Positions 1 to 8,184 of a stretch of DNA of 45,529 bases are shown one piece after another. The position numbers and the translations under genes were made by a program. Position 1 is the first letter of the stretch, and each line of letters begins with the position of its first letter. Below the pieces are notes generated by a model. The model was given only the letters and a program-made list of their open reading frames with translations, was not told where the DNA came from and ran no database searches. Source of the stretch: Pelosinus propionicus DSM 13327 (GTDB taxonomy: Bacteria; Bacillota; Negativicutes; DSM-13327); the NCBI RefSeq assembly GCF_900114615.1, contig NZ_FOTS01000042.1, positions 1-45,529 of the forward strand, written 5' to 3'.

Positions 1-1
1 G

Positions 2-178
2 GGAGCTTTTGGGGTTCTTAAAGAGGACATGGGCTTTCGGCGATTTTTGATGCGTAGTCAAGTTAAAGTGCATACTGAATTTCTATTGCTGTGCATGGCA
101 TACAACCTAAAGAAACTCCACAACAAAATCCAAAACGGTCGTTGTGGAAGTTATTTGCATATTCCCAAAGCGTCCTGA
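2..178 (+). CDS. IS1182-type transposase, C-terminal fragment (5' end outside window)
   Basis: The frame is open from base 2 and ends at TGA 176-178, giving 58 residues. It begins GAFGVLKEDMGFRRFLMR and continues with a stretch ending YNLKKLHNKIQ. This matches the C-terminal end of IS1182-family DDE transposases as I remember them (GSFGVLKxDMGFRRFL, then YNxxKLHxKI). The catalytic part lies before the window. I cannot tell whether the whole copy is intact. The terminal inverted repeat is not obvious downstream. An overlapping frame at 91-294 looks like a shadow of this one. Confidence 0.75.
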   Translation, partial: GAFGVLKEDMGFRRFLMRSQVKVHTEFLLLCMAYNLKKLHNKIQNGRCGSYLHIPKAS

Positions 179-300
179 TAACGGTATATAATTTTTTTGA
201 AGGGAAGTCGATTCCTCTGTTTTGTTATGCCCATAATCTAGCTACGACTTCTTTTTTTCTTCCGATCAACAAGAGATTTCTGCTTTTTTATTAAAAAAGA

Positions 301-343
301 GGCGTACCGCAAAACGATTTCAATAAACGTTTTGCGACACGCC
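301..343 (-). terminator. Intrinsic terminator of the aminotransferase gene
   Basis: Inverted repeat GGCGTaccGCAAAACG / CGTTTTGCgacACGCC with an 11-nt loop. On the minus strand it is followed by a T-rich run. It lies 24 bases beyond the stop codon of the minus-strand aminotransferase. It could also stop transcription from the transposase side. Confidence 0.75.
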
Positions 344-366
344 CTTTTAGCATCATATAATATGAG

Positions 367-1656
367 TTACAATCCTCTAGCAGCCAATTCATGTTCTGTG
401 CTAACTAGCTTCACGCAAAGTACAACCAATTCCATTGCCAGCCTTAACTCTGACAATGGAGGGAAGGTAGGTGAAAGGCGGATATTTTTATCCTCAGGAT
501 CTCTGCCATAAGGGTAGGTAGCACCAGCAGGAGTGAGTAAAACGCCAGCAGCTTCAGCTTTTGCTACAATTTCTTTTGCACATCCTGGAAGAGTATCTAG
601 ACTAATAAAGTAGCCACCTTGGGGCTTACTCCAGGAAGCAATGTATTTACCTCCTAGTTCGGATTCCAAAATATCCAAGACTAAATTAAATTTCGGCTTA
701 ATAATTGCTGCATGCTGTTTCATAAGTGCTTTTATACCAGCCTCATTTTTAAAGAAACGGACATGACGCAACTGGTTTAATTTATCAGGTCCAATCGTTT
801 GTATATTGAGTTGTTTTTTTAGCCAATTAATATTTTTGGGACTACTGGCTAGCATGGCAATTCCAGCACCTGGGAATGTGATTTTGGACGTTGAGGCAAA
901 TTCGAATACGCGATCAGGATGACCCGCAGCATCGCAAGTTGGCAGAATATTGAGCAAGGTGTCTGGAGTATCTGTAAGGTGATGGACGGAATAGGCATTA
1001 TCCCAAAAAATACGAAAATCAGGTGCCTTAGTCGGCATTGCCGCCAAACGTTTTACTACTGCGTCTGAGTAGATAATTCCAGTTGGGTTGCTATATTTAG
1101 GTACGCACCAGATTCCTTTAATTGCGGAATCGGCAGCTACGAGACTTTCAACTTGATCCATATCAGGACCATCATCCTGATAGTTGACTCTAATCATTTC
1201 AATCCCTAAGTGTTGACAGATCGCAAAGTGGCGATCGTAACCAGGACTTGGGCAGAGAAATTTTACCTTTGGCAGTTTACACCAGGGCATTTCACTTTCT
1301 GGCAGACCGTGCAGCATAGCTCGAGAAAGTAAATCATGCATCAAGTTTAAGCTGGAATTACCTCCAATAATGATTTCCTCAGGCTTTGCATCTAAAATCC
1401 AGGAAAGAAGTTTCTTTGCTTCGGGGATACCGTCGATTCCTCCATAGTTTCGGCAATCTGTTCCATTTGAGGCTTTATAATCACTTTTACTGAGACAATC
1501 TAAAAGATCAGCAGAAAGATCTAATTGCTCAGTGCAAGGTTTTCCCCTAGACATATCTAATTTAAGGTTTTGAGCCTGAAAATCTTGATAGCTCTTAGAT
1601 AATTCAGCATAATACTCCTGTAATGCTGTGTTACTCATGTCTTTTAATTTACTCAT
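367..1656 (-). CDS. Aspartate-type aminotransferase, class I PLP enzyme (AspT-like subgroup)
   Basis: A cytoplasmic PLP enzyme of 429 residues that probably moves an amino group between aspartate or another amino acid and 2-oxoglutarate. The N-terminal LDMSRGKP (33-40) is typical of the AspT-like subgroup related to the Corynebacterium aspartate aminotransferase (family knowledge). Visible motifs are SNPTG at 189-193, WDNAY at 218-222 with the aspartate that holds the PLP ring nitrogen, and STSK with the Schiff-base lysine at K258. The length fits the subgroup. The start is set by AAGGAG nine bases upstream. It appears monocistronic, with its own terminator. Substrate specificity cannot be read from sequence alone. 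Confidence 0.88.
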   Translation of the reverse strand: MSKLKDMSNTALQEYYAELSKSYQDFQAQNLKLDMSRGKPCTEQLDLSADLLDCLSKSDYKASNGTDCRNYGGIDGIPEAKKLLSWILDAKPEEIIIGGNSSLNLMHDLLSRAMLHGLPESEMPWCKLPKVKFLCPSPGYDRHFAICQHLGIEMIRVNYQDDGPDMDQVESLVAADSAIKGIWCVPKYSNPTGIIYSDAVVKRLAAMPTKAPDFRIFWDNAYSVHHLTDTPDTLLNILPTCDAAGHPDRVFEFASTSKITFPGAGIAMLASSPKNINWLKKQLNIQTIGPDKLNQLRHVRFFKNEAGIKALMKQHAAIIKPKFNLVLDILESELGGKYIASWSKPQGGYFISLDTLPGCAKEIVAKAEAAGVLLTPAGATYPYGRDPEDKNIRLSPTFPPLSELRLAMELVVLCVKLVSTEHELAARGL

Positions 1657-1794
1657 TTTTACATCGCTCCTTCACATTCTTTCATTATATTGGAATTAGT
1701 AAGTCAAAGGCAATAGGTTTTCACAAAACGAGAGAATGTATTCTGAATACGTTAGGAGGGGAAATTTTATTCCTGGTATTAAAAGCAAAAAAAA

Positions 1795-1810
1795 ACTTAC
1801 TAGTGTAAGT
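1795..1810 (-). terminator. Short terminator of the class-V aminotransferase gene
   Basis: A 6-bp stem, ACTTAC / GTAAGT, with a 4-nt loop. On the minus strand it is followed by nine T residues, just past the stop codon of the minus-strand gene. The stem is short, so termination may be weak. Confidence 0.55.
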
Positions 1811-1817
1811 AAGCAGT

Positions 1818-3143
1818 CTAACATTCAGTTTGATATTTTTCTTTATATACCTGTTTATTTTGGGCAATTTCACTTAATAAATCAATGAAGAGATCAATTT
1901 CATTGCTATTATTATATAAACCTAGGCTTAGCCGTACTAATCCAGGGAAAGGAAGCTCAGGTTTCTGGTGATAATAGGCTAACTTTTGAGGGGTTAACCC
2001 CAAAAGCTTTTCTACATAAGGATGAGCACAGAATAAGCCGCTTCTCACTGCGATACCCCCTTCATAGGAGAGTATCTTTGCTAATAATTCATGATGGAGA
2101 CCTGGAAGATCAAATGAAATGATGCCTAGTCTATCTTCATTCTTTGCAGCGCAGCAATATAATTTTAGATCCGGAACGGAGGTTAGTTTATGAATGGTGT
2201 AGTGGATCAGCTCTTGTTCGTATTGATCAATGACATTCATGCCGATCGACATTAAGGTTTTGATTGCCGCTGTTAATGCGACTACACCCATAACATTTGG
2301 AGTGCCTGCCTCCTCTTTATGGGGAGAAAGAGACCATTCAATAAATTGGTGGGAAACTAATTCTACTGCGCCCCCGCCTTTACAGAAAGGCTCTTGCTTT
2401 TGGAAGGTTTCCTGTGGGCCAATGAGGACTCCAATACCAAAAGGGGCGTACATTTTATGAGCAGAAAATACTAAATAGTCAATGTGCTCTGGAGATTCAT
2501 GGCCTTTCATATCAATAGGGCAATGAGGTGCTAATTGTGCTCCATCTACAAGAATTTTTGCACCATGTTGATGCGATAATCGGGCAATTTGATGAATTGG
2601 ATTTTTATAGCCAGTTACATTGGAGGCTCCAGCAACGGCTACCGTTTTTACCCTTCCATTATAATGTTTTAACTTCATTTCTAAATCTTCTAAAGAAAAC
2701 ATGCCGTATTTATCGATAGTTACATAATCAATAGCAAATTTATCTCTCCAGGGCAGATCATTCGCTAAATGTTCCATATCGGAAGCGAGAATGACCTGCT
2801 TATCGTCTTTTTCTGCTAAAACATAAGACAGCAAATTGATAGATTCAGTAGTATTCTTTGTATAAATAACAACATCTTTCTGCTCATCTGCATTCACGAA
2901 TTTTTTAATTATGTCTCTTCCTTCTTCATAGATATCAGATGAAAGCAGAGATTTGTATCCTGTACCGCGGTGAATGGATGAATACCAGGGAGAAAAATTT
3001 ATGATTTCATCCATGACTGCATGCATAGGAGGAGTAGTTGCTGCATTATCAAGATTAATATAAGTAACACTGTTGCCGTTACTCAAGGGGACTTTTTCTT
3101 GTACTCCGACTATCAAATTTCTAAAAGCTGAGTGTAGTATCAT
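1818..3143 (-). CDS. Cysteine desulfurase-like class-V aminotransferase
   Basis: A PLP enzyme of about 441 residues, related to SufS/CsdA cysteine desulfurases and selenocysteine lyases. These take sulfur from cysteine for Fe-S clusters or other uses. Numbered from the chosen start, the PLP lysine is K230 in SAHKMYAPFGIG, and the active-site cysteine is C372 in RSGLFCAHP, the group-II RxGxxCAH context. An N-terminal LDNAATTP is also typical. I chose the ATG at 3143 because GGAGG precedes it by 7 bases. A frame extension to 3179 has no such site. No suf or isc scaffold genes lie nearby, so its sulfur acceptor is unknown. Confidence 0.85.
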   Translation of the reverse strand: MILHSAFRNLIVGVQEKVPLSNGNSVTYINLDNAATTPPMHAVMDEIINFSPWYSSIHRGTGYKSLLSSDIYEEGRDIIKKFVNADEQKDVVIYTKNTTESINLLSYVLAEKDDKQVILASDMEHLANDLPWRDKFAIDYVTIDKYGMFSLEDLEMKLKHYNGRVKTVAVAGASNVTGYKNPIHQIARLSHQHGAKILVDGAQLAPHCPIDMKGHESPEHIDYLVFSAHKMYAPFGIGVLIGPQETFQKQEPFCKGGGAVELVSHQFIEWSLSPHKEEAGTPNVMGVVALTAAIKTLMSIGMNVIDQYEQELIHYTIHKLTSVPDLKLYCCAAKNEDRLGIISFDLPGLHHELLAKILSYEGGIAVRSGLFCAHPYVEKLLGLTPQKLAYYHQKPELPFPGLVRLSLGLYNNSNEIDLFIDLLSEIAQNKQVYKEKYQTEC

Positions 3144-3354
3144 CTTGTGTCCTCCAATCTGATATTGGATATTCTTCATAAAGTATTTACACTATATTTT
3201 ATTCTATGCATAATCCAAAAGGTTTTACACAAGAGAGTAGACAAAAAACTAAAAAAAGTGATAAATTTTTCTGGAGAATAGAGGAAAATGATTGAAAAGA
3301 AAGAATAGTGTCTTTACGTAAAATGATTAGAATGTAAAGGGGGCTGTTACGGTC

Positions 3355-3744
3355 ATGGTAAAATGGGAAGACAAATATAGTCTGGGAGTGGAATCAATTG
3401 ATGCACAGCATCAAGAACTATTTCATATAGCAAATCGAATATATGAGCTTTTAAAAAATGAAATGATCTTGGATAAATTTGATCATATTATGGAAATTAT
3501 TGATGAGTTAAAAAACTATACAGTCGATCACTTTAAAGATGAAGAAGAGTATATGAAAAGTATCGGCTATAAAAAGTTTCTGTCCCACAAGGTTGCTCAT
3601 ACTGACTTTTTAGATAAAATGGAAAGTATCGACGTTAATAAAATTGATAATGGACATAATGAATATTTGCTAGGCATATTAGATTTTGTTTGTGTTTGGC
3701 TTGTAGAGCACATTATGAAAGAAGACAAATTAATCGTAGCCTAG
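3355..3744 (+). CDS. Bacteriohemerythrin (hemerythrin-like O2-binding protein)
   Basis: A 129-residue four-helix protein that binds oxygen at a di-iron centre, used for O2 sensing, storage or delivery. All seven ligands of the family are visible: H19 (DAQHQEL), H59 and E63 (VDHFKDEE), H78 and H82, H119 (EHIMKED) and D124. There is no fused signalling domain, so it is a stand-alone cytoplasmic form. It is monocistronic and ends in an unusually long perfect hairpin. In an anaerobe it fits oxygen protection (inference). Confidence 0.93.
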   Translation: MVKWEDKYSLGVESIDAQHQELFHIANRIYELLKNEMILDKFDHIMEIIDELKNYTVDHFKDEEEYMKSIGYKKFLSHKVAHTDFLDKMESIDVNKIDNGHNEYLLGILDFVCVWLVEHIMKEDKLIVA

Positions 3745-3745
3745 T

Positions 3746-3798
3746 TAATTTAAAAAATTCCTAGAAGAACAGCGTTCTTCTAGGAATTTTTTAAATTA
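3746..3798. terminator. Bidirectional terminator: 25-bp perfect inverted repeat
   Basis: Bases 3746-3770 and 3774-3798 are exact reverse complements with the loop AGC. The hairpin starts two bases after the hemerythrin stop. Six-base A and T runs inside the stem make it work in both directions. It also faces the 3' end of the minus-strand nitroreductase gene. Confidence 0.9.
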
Positions 3799-3839
3799 TG
3801 GATTATGTAAAAGCCGCATATTAGTCTTCTCATTTCAAG

Positions 3840-4430
3840 CTATTTTACGATTGTAATTACACCCGATTTTCTTGGTGAGGGTTTAGGATTGCTTCTTCCC
3901 GGGAAGCCTAAAGCTGCAGAACCATAGATCTTATGATCGAGGGGAACACCTAGTGCAGTCAAATGATCTTTAATTTCCGGTAAATCCGAAATGAGTACTA
4001 GTAAATGAATCCAGCAGGAGCCAATACCTAAAGAGTGAGCTGCTAAAAATATATTTTGCAAAGCTGCTGTACAATCTGATTGTGGGGCAGCAGAAGCAGA
4101 ATTGATGGAGTTAGTAGCGATAACAAGAGTCGGAGCATGGTAAAAAAAATTAAAGTTTGGTGCCTCAGCCATATTCTTCAAGAAATCGATATAGGGCATG
4201 CCCGGATCAGCACCCGGATGTGTTACCAGCACTTTTTGTACAAGCGAATTGAGTTCTGCTAATTTTTCTTTACTATGTATTGCAGTAAAGTGCCAAGATT
4301 GTGCATTCATACCTGTAGGAGCAAAGGTTGCCGCTTCTAAGATTATGTTTAAATCAGATTCAGGGATTTGTTCCTCCTTAAAGACTCTGATACTTCTTCT
4401 GGTCAAGATGTTGTTGATGATCTCATTCAT
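3840..4430 (-). CDS. Nitroreductase family FMN oxidoreductase
   Basis: A 196-residue flavin enzyme of the nitroreductase superfamily, which reduces nitro compounds, quinones or flavins with NAD(P)H. The N-terminal TRRSIRVF (10-17) forms the FMN phosphate site. APTGMNAQSWHF (37-48) and GIGSCW (135-140) are conserved family stretches. GGAGGA precedes the ATG by about 7 bases. The physiological substrate is not predictable. It converges on the hemerythrin gene but shares no promoter with it. Confidence 0.87.
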   Translation of the reverse strand: MNEIINNILTRRSIRVFKEEQIPESDLNIILEAATFAPTGMNAQSWHFTAIHSKEKLAELNSLVQKVLVTHPGADPGMPYIDFLKNMAEAPNFNFFYHAPTLVIATNSINSASAAPQSDCTAALQNIFLAAHSLGIGSCWIHLLVLISDLPEIKDHLTALGVPLDHKIYGSAALGFPGRSNPKPSPRKSGVITIVK

Positions 4431-4700
4431 TCAGCATTCCTCCTAATAATCGAGCAGTAATCTTTCAAAAATAAGTATATCTAGTCATAAGCACTAAGCG
4501 TTCCATTTCACGCATCTCTTAACGTCATCATATACCATTAATTAACATTATAATAGGCAATCGGTTTTTCGCAAACCCTAAATCATAAGATTGCTGCCAT
4601 GACCACAAAAGTTTTTGCAGGATTTCTGCTTTTTAGTGGTAAATACGATATAAATAACGAGGATTGTCTGTTCATTCAATTTTAAATGAAATGAGAGGTT

Positions 4701-6008
4701 ATGGAAATGATAGAAAAACTAGAGTTTGCACAGGAACTTATTGAATTTATTTATGAAAGTCCAACGGCTTTTCATGCTGTGGAAACAGTAAAAAAACGAC
4801 TGCTCCAATGTGGTTTCATAGAAATTCAGGAAGAGGAAACGTGGAACCTTAAAAAAGGCGGAAAGTATTTTGTAACTAAAAATGATTCAGCAATAGCTGC
4901 TTTTGTTCTTGGAATGGGAAATCCAGAGGAGTGGGGCTTTAAAATTATAGGAGCGCATACAGATTCGCCAACGTTTAGAATTAAACCAGCACCGGAAATG
5001 ATTAGCGAAGGAAACTATGTTAGGCTTAATACAGAAGTATATGGCGGTCCTATATTAAGTACCTGGCTTGATCGGCCGTTAAGCGCAGCAGGTAGAATTA
5101 CGGTAAGAAGTGAAAATATCCTATATCCAGAAACTAAGTTTGTAAATATAAAAAGACCGATTCTTATCATTCCCAATCTTGCAATACATATGAACAGAGA
5201 AGTAAATAAAGGGATTGAATTAAACCCGCAAAAAGACACATTACCGCTTTTATCTCATATAAATGAAAGCTTAGAAGCGGGAAATTATCTGCTGAATGAG
5301 ATCGCAAAGGAGTTAGAGGTAGATCTATCTAGTATTATTGACTTTGATTTATACCTTTATGAATACGAAAAGGGAAGTATTATAGGTCTTGCTAGTGAGT
5401 TTATATCTTCAGGAAGATTAGATGATTTAGCTATGGTTCATGCAGGTATGGAGGCACTCTTAAGAGTTGATGCAGTACAAGCAACAAATATACTGATTGC
5501 CTTTGATAATGAAGAGATCGGCAGCAGAACCAAGCAAGGAGGGGATTCTCCATTTCTTGCTAGTGTGTTAGAAAGGATTCTAATTTCTCAGGAAAAAGGA
5601 CGAGAAGAGTTTTTCCGTTCCCTGGCAAAATCCTTCATGATTTCAGCAGACCTTGCCCATGCTGTACATCCCAATATAGGAGAGAAGCATGATCCGGTAA
5701 ATAGACCGATATTGAATAAAGGACCTGTGATTAAGATTAGCGCTAAGCAAAGCTACACCACGGATAGTAATTCTGATGCAGTATATGAGGAAATATGCAA
5801 ACAAGCAGGTGTACCTGTGCAAAAGTTTGTGAACCGATCTGACTTAGCAGGCGGATCTACTATTGGACCTATTTCATCGTCTCATTTAGCGATACGCTCT
5901 GTAGATATGGGAACCCCTATACTTGCGATGCATTCAATACGAGAATTAGGCGGGGTCTTAGATCATACGTATGTAACAGCATCATTTGAAGAGTTTTATA
6001 AATTGTAA
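4701..6008 (+). CDS. M18 family zinc aminopeptidase
   Basis: A 435-residue metallopeptidase of the aspartyl-aminopeptidase family that removes N-terminal residues from peptides in the cytoplasm. Probable zinc and catalytic residues are H86 (GAHTDSP), D241 (SGRLDDL), E271 and E272 (DNEEIGS), D317 (SADLAHA) and H411 (AMHSIREL). Length and motif order match the bacterial M18 group. GAGAGG sits just upstream of the first ATG; a second in-frame ATG two codons later is possible. The gene is followed directly by a strong terminator. Confidence 0.92.
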   Translation: MEMIEKLEFAQELIEFIYESPTAFHAVETVKKRLLQCGFIEIQEEETWNLKKGGKYFVTKNDSAIAAFVLGMGNPEEWGFKIIGAHTDSPTFRIKPAPEMISEGNYVRLNTEVYGGPILSTWLDRPLSAAGRITVRSENILYPETKFVNIKRPILIIPNLAIHMNREVNKGIELNPQKDTLPLLSHINESLEAGNYLLNEIAKELEVDLSSIIDFDLYLYEYEKGSIIGLASEFISSGRLDDLAMVHAGMEALLRVDAVQATNILIAFDNEEIGSRTKQGGDSPFLASVLERILISQEKGREEFFRSLAKSFMISADLAHAVHPNIGEKHDPVNRPILNKGPVIKISAKQSYTTDSNSDAVYEEICKQAGVPVQKFVNRSDLAGGSTIGPISSSHLAIRSVDMGTPILAMHSIRELGGVLDHTYVTASFEEFYKL

Positions 6009-6063
6009 GAATCAAAAGAAGGATGCTATTGTGTTCTGATAACAATAAAATCTTCTAAATCAT

Positions 6064-6106
6064 AAAGCAGCCTATCACTTACATATGAGAAGTGATAGGC
6101 TGCTTT
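6064..6106 (+). terminator. Terminator of the M18 aminopeptidase gene
   Basis: A perfect 17-bp stem (6064-6080 with 6090-6106), AAAGCAGCCTATCACTT and its complement, with a 9-nt loop. T-rich sequence follows (TTTGGTTATTTTATTT). Confidence 0.85.
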
Positions 6107-6107
6107 G

Positions 6108-6671
6108 GTTATTTTATTTAAATCGAGCTGTAAATAAGTAAAAGAAAAAGCAGCTATAGTTCGAAGAAAAATTGACATAATAAAAGCCTTTGATATCTGC
6201 ATAATTTTTGATTTATTATGGATATTGTCAAAGTAGCAATTGGCAATATCCTTTTCCTTGATTATTACCTTGCAAAGAGCAACTGTTTTAGGAATATCGG
6301 AAGATCATATTATCTATGAGGAAGCTAGTATTAAGGCACAAGCGGATCAATTGGCTTTATGTAGGATGGCTAGCTGAAGGAGTGAAGAGGTTTGGGTTAT
6401 GAGACATCTAGTAGCGGGCCTTTTTTGCGAGAAGAGGTAATTTACTGCATCACTAAATTGTGGCTCTTATAACTTATAATTTAATACCTACACATAATTC
6501 AGCTTGTATGTACGGATAAAGAATGAGAAATAAATTCACATTTGGTAGTTTAATTTATAAGTTGCTACGGAATGTAAGTTAGTGAAAACCGATATACAGG
6601 ATACACGCATTGGAAATAAGAGGTTCTTGGCTATGTCGATTTTAAAATATTATTAATTGGAGGAGTATAAC
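6108..6671. other. Gene-poor stretch, possible decayed coding remnant
   Basis: No convincing gene. A short open plus-strand frame near 6273-6377 has no start and ends at TGA. Its peptide (TVLGISEDHIIYEEASIK and onward) could be a degraded gene tail, family not recognised. The stretch also holds one copy of an approximately 80-bp repeat (6508-6588). Its last part, with GGAGGAG, serves as leader for the next gene. Confidence 0.4.
6508..6588. repeat. Dispersed intergenic repeat, copy A
   Basis: From ATGTACGGAT to AGTGAAAA, this stretch closely matches 18995-19073. Shared blocks are TAGTTTAATTTATA, GTTGCTACGGAATGTAA and TTAGTGAAA. It lies upstream of the fibronectin-III protein gene. Its function is unknown. 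Confidence 0.75.
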
Positions 6672-7607
6672 ATGGCAACTATAGGAAATCAATTATTGCA
6701 GCCCGAGAATGGCTGGAAAAGGTACAGTAATATGGATTCCAATATACTCTATATTGGAAGTTGGATCACGTTAGCAGATGATGCTAATTTCTGGTCCAGG
6801 GAACATCATGATTTAGAATCTTCAAGTGGTGGTCAGATACAGTTTAAATTTAAAGGAACTAAAATAAGGTTAATCGATCATCGGCATCCTAATCGTTGCT
6901 CAACATTAAAGGCGATAATTGATGGAGAATTATTTGATTTTTCGGAGTATGGAACCTCACAACATCGAACAATTGTATTTGAAAAGATAGGATTGGAAAA
7001 TACAATTCATACAGTTGAATTGATTCAACTGCCGAATTCCACAGGGATCTTTGTTCTTGATGCAATCGATATTGATGATACCGGTGAACTCCTTCCATAC
7101 GCACCGACAGCACCTATCAATCTAATAGCAATCGCAGGTGATTCTCAAGTTGCTCTTTCATGGACTGCAATTACCGGAGCAACCGGCTACAATGTAAAAC
7201 GTTCTACAGCTGCGGGTGGTCCATATACAGCTATTGCTACCAATATAACTGGCACAAGTTATGTTGATACTACAGTAACCAATAGAACTACTTATTATTA
7301 CGTTGTAACTGCAGTAGATAGTAATGGTAACGAAAGTTCAAATTCAAATGAAGCTTCTGCAACTCCAAAGGCTACAAGTGGGCATGGGTTGTTACGAGTT
7401 ACCATGAACGATTCAAGCGAACGCGAATATGAATTATCAGATGATGCAATTAACCAATTTATAGAATGGTGCAACCGTACTGTTGGTACTGGCAGTTCTC
7501 TGTATACTTTCAATAAAACATATAACGTTGGTGAGTTCAAAAGCAGAAAAGAATATTTACTGTTTGAGAAGATTATTAGCTTCGAGGTTATGGAACTTAC
7601 GAAGTAG
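6672..7607 (+). CDS. Fibronectin type III domain protein, phage- or surface-like
   Basis: A 311-residue protein with no signal peptide. Residues about 1-125 form a beta-rich region of unknown type. Residues about 128-215 are a fibronectin III domain: APTAPINLIA, then ALSWTAITGATGYNVKRS, TYYYVVTAVDSNGNES and ASATP. Residues about 220-311 form a small alpha/beta tail. I chose the ATG at 6672 because GGAGGAG lies eight bases upstream. Such proteins often bind carbohydrate or act in phage tails or at cell surfaces (general knowledge). The gene lies just outside the left edge of the integrated element, so it may be chromosomal or a remnant of another element. Confidence 0.7.
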   Translation: MATIGNQLLQPENGWKRYSNMDSNILYIGSWITLADDANFWSREHHDLESSSGGQIQFKFKGTKIRLIDHRHPNRCSTLKAIIDGELFDFSEYGTSQHRTIVFEKIGLENTIHTVELIQLPNSTGIFVLDAIDIDDTGELLPYAPTAPINLIAIAGDSQVALSWTAITGATGYNVKRSTAAGGPYTAIATNITGTSYVDTTVTNRTTYYYVVTAVDSNGNESSNSNEASATPKATSGHGLLRVTMNDSSEREYELSDDAINQFIEWCNRTVGTGSSLYTFNKTYNVGEFKSRKEYLLFEKIISFEVMELTK

Positions 7608-7637
7608 AACTGCAACCGTCTTACCTTAAATAGATTG

Positions 7638-7658
7638 AGGCAGGTTTAATACCTGCCT
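7638..7658 (+). terminator. Terminator of the fibronectin-III protein gene
   Basis: AGGCAGGT / ACCTGCCT with loop TTAAT, followed by a T-rich run, 31 bases after the stop codon. Confidence 0.88.
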
Positions 7659-7728
7659 TTTTTATATGTTGATGTGCAATTATTAGTATTGGTTTTTAAC
7701 TATTTGAAAACAAGTGTCACTAAATTGG

Positions 7729-7816
7729 CATAAGAAAAGCCTTTGCATAGTTGCAAAGGCTTAATTTACATGGTGACCCCGGAGGGATTCGAACCCCCGA
7801 CTATTGATTCGAAGTC
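7729..7816. repeat. attL-side repeat: tRNA-Arg 3' half and hairpin (remnant)
   Basis: 88 bp matching 20343-20431. Bases 7771-7816 are the 3' part of tRNA-Arg from CCA back into the anticodon loop. Bases 7735-7762 are the hairpin after the tRNA. One C is missing compared with the intact copy (GACTATTG against GACCTATTG). The sequence diverges from the tRNA at 7817, so this copy cannot make a tRNA. Confidence 0.9.
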
Positions 7817-7910
7817 TGGATTTATGAGTTTGTTAACATTTTATTATGTTTGCAAAGCATTGTATTTAAAGGATTTATAAGTTTTAGCCTTGGTAGTCGT
7901 TGGTGAATAA

Positions 7911-8025
7911 TAAGGGACATTTGCAAGTGATAAGGGACAATTTAAGGGACAACTTTTAAACGTCAAAGTATTGGTTTTCCTATAATTATTAAACCTATAA
8001 GGGACAAAATATAATTGTCCCTTAT
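7911..8025. promoter_or_regulatory. Cluster of five TAAGGGACA repeats, probable integrase arm sites (left)
   Basis: TAAGGGACA occurs at 7911, 7931, 7943 and 7998, and inverted at 8016-8024. The last two form an 11-bp inverted repeat (7997-8007 / 8015-8025). Two more copies lie beside the right att repeat. Short direct repeats on both sides of an att core, next to int, are the usual layout of tyrosine integrase arm-type sites. The inverted pair could also act as a terminator. Confidence 0.6.
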
Positions 8026-8184
8026 TTCTTCGATATTATGTATCTAAATGGCAGTGCGTCATATCATTATATACCTTCATATTAACCATGTACGCTTCTT
8101 TAATTTATTCTTGAAGGTAATCATTACCATAACTATTAAGATGCTTTAAAATGCGAATATAGAGGTAATATAAAGAAGCAGGTG

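Noticed and set aside
91-294. 67-codon plus-strand frame
   Set aside because: It overlaps the recognisable transposase tail in another frame, has no ribosome site and no protein-like pattern.
1623-1808. 61-codon frame antisense to the aminotransferase start
   Set aside because: Its start lies inside the real gene and it has no ribosome site.
7771-7816. Second tRNA-Arg gene
   Set aside because: Only the 3' half is present, one base is missing and the 5' half is unrelated DNA; it is an att remnant.
7900-8030. CRISPR array from the repeated TAAGGGACA
   Set aside because: Repeats are 9 bases, unevenly spaced and partly inverted; there are no spacers of equal length and no cas genes. No CRISPR array was noticed elsewhere in the window.
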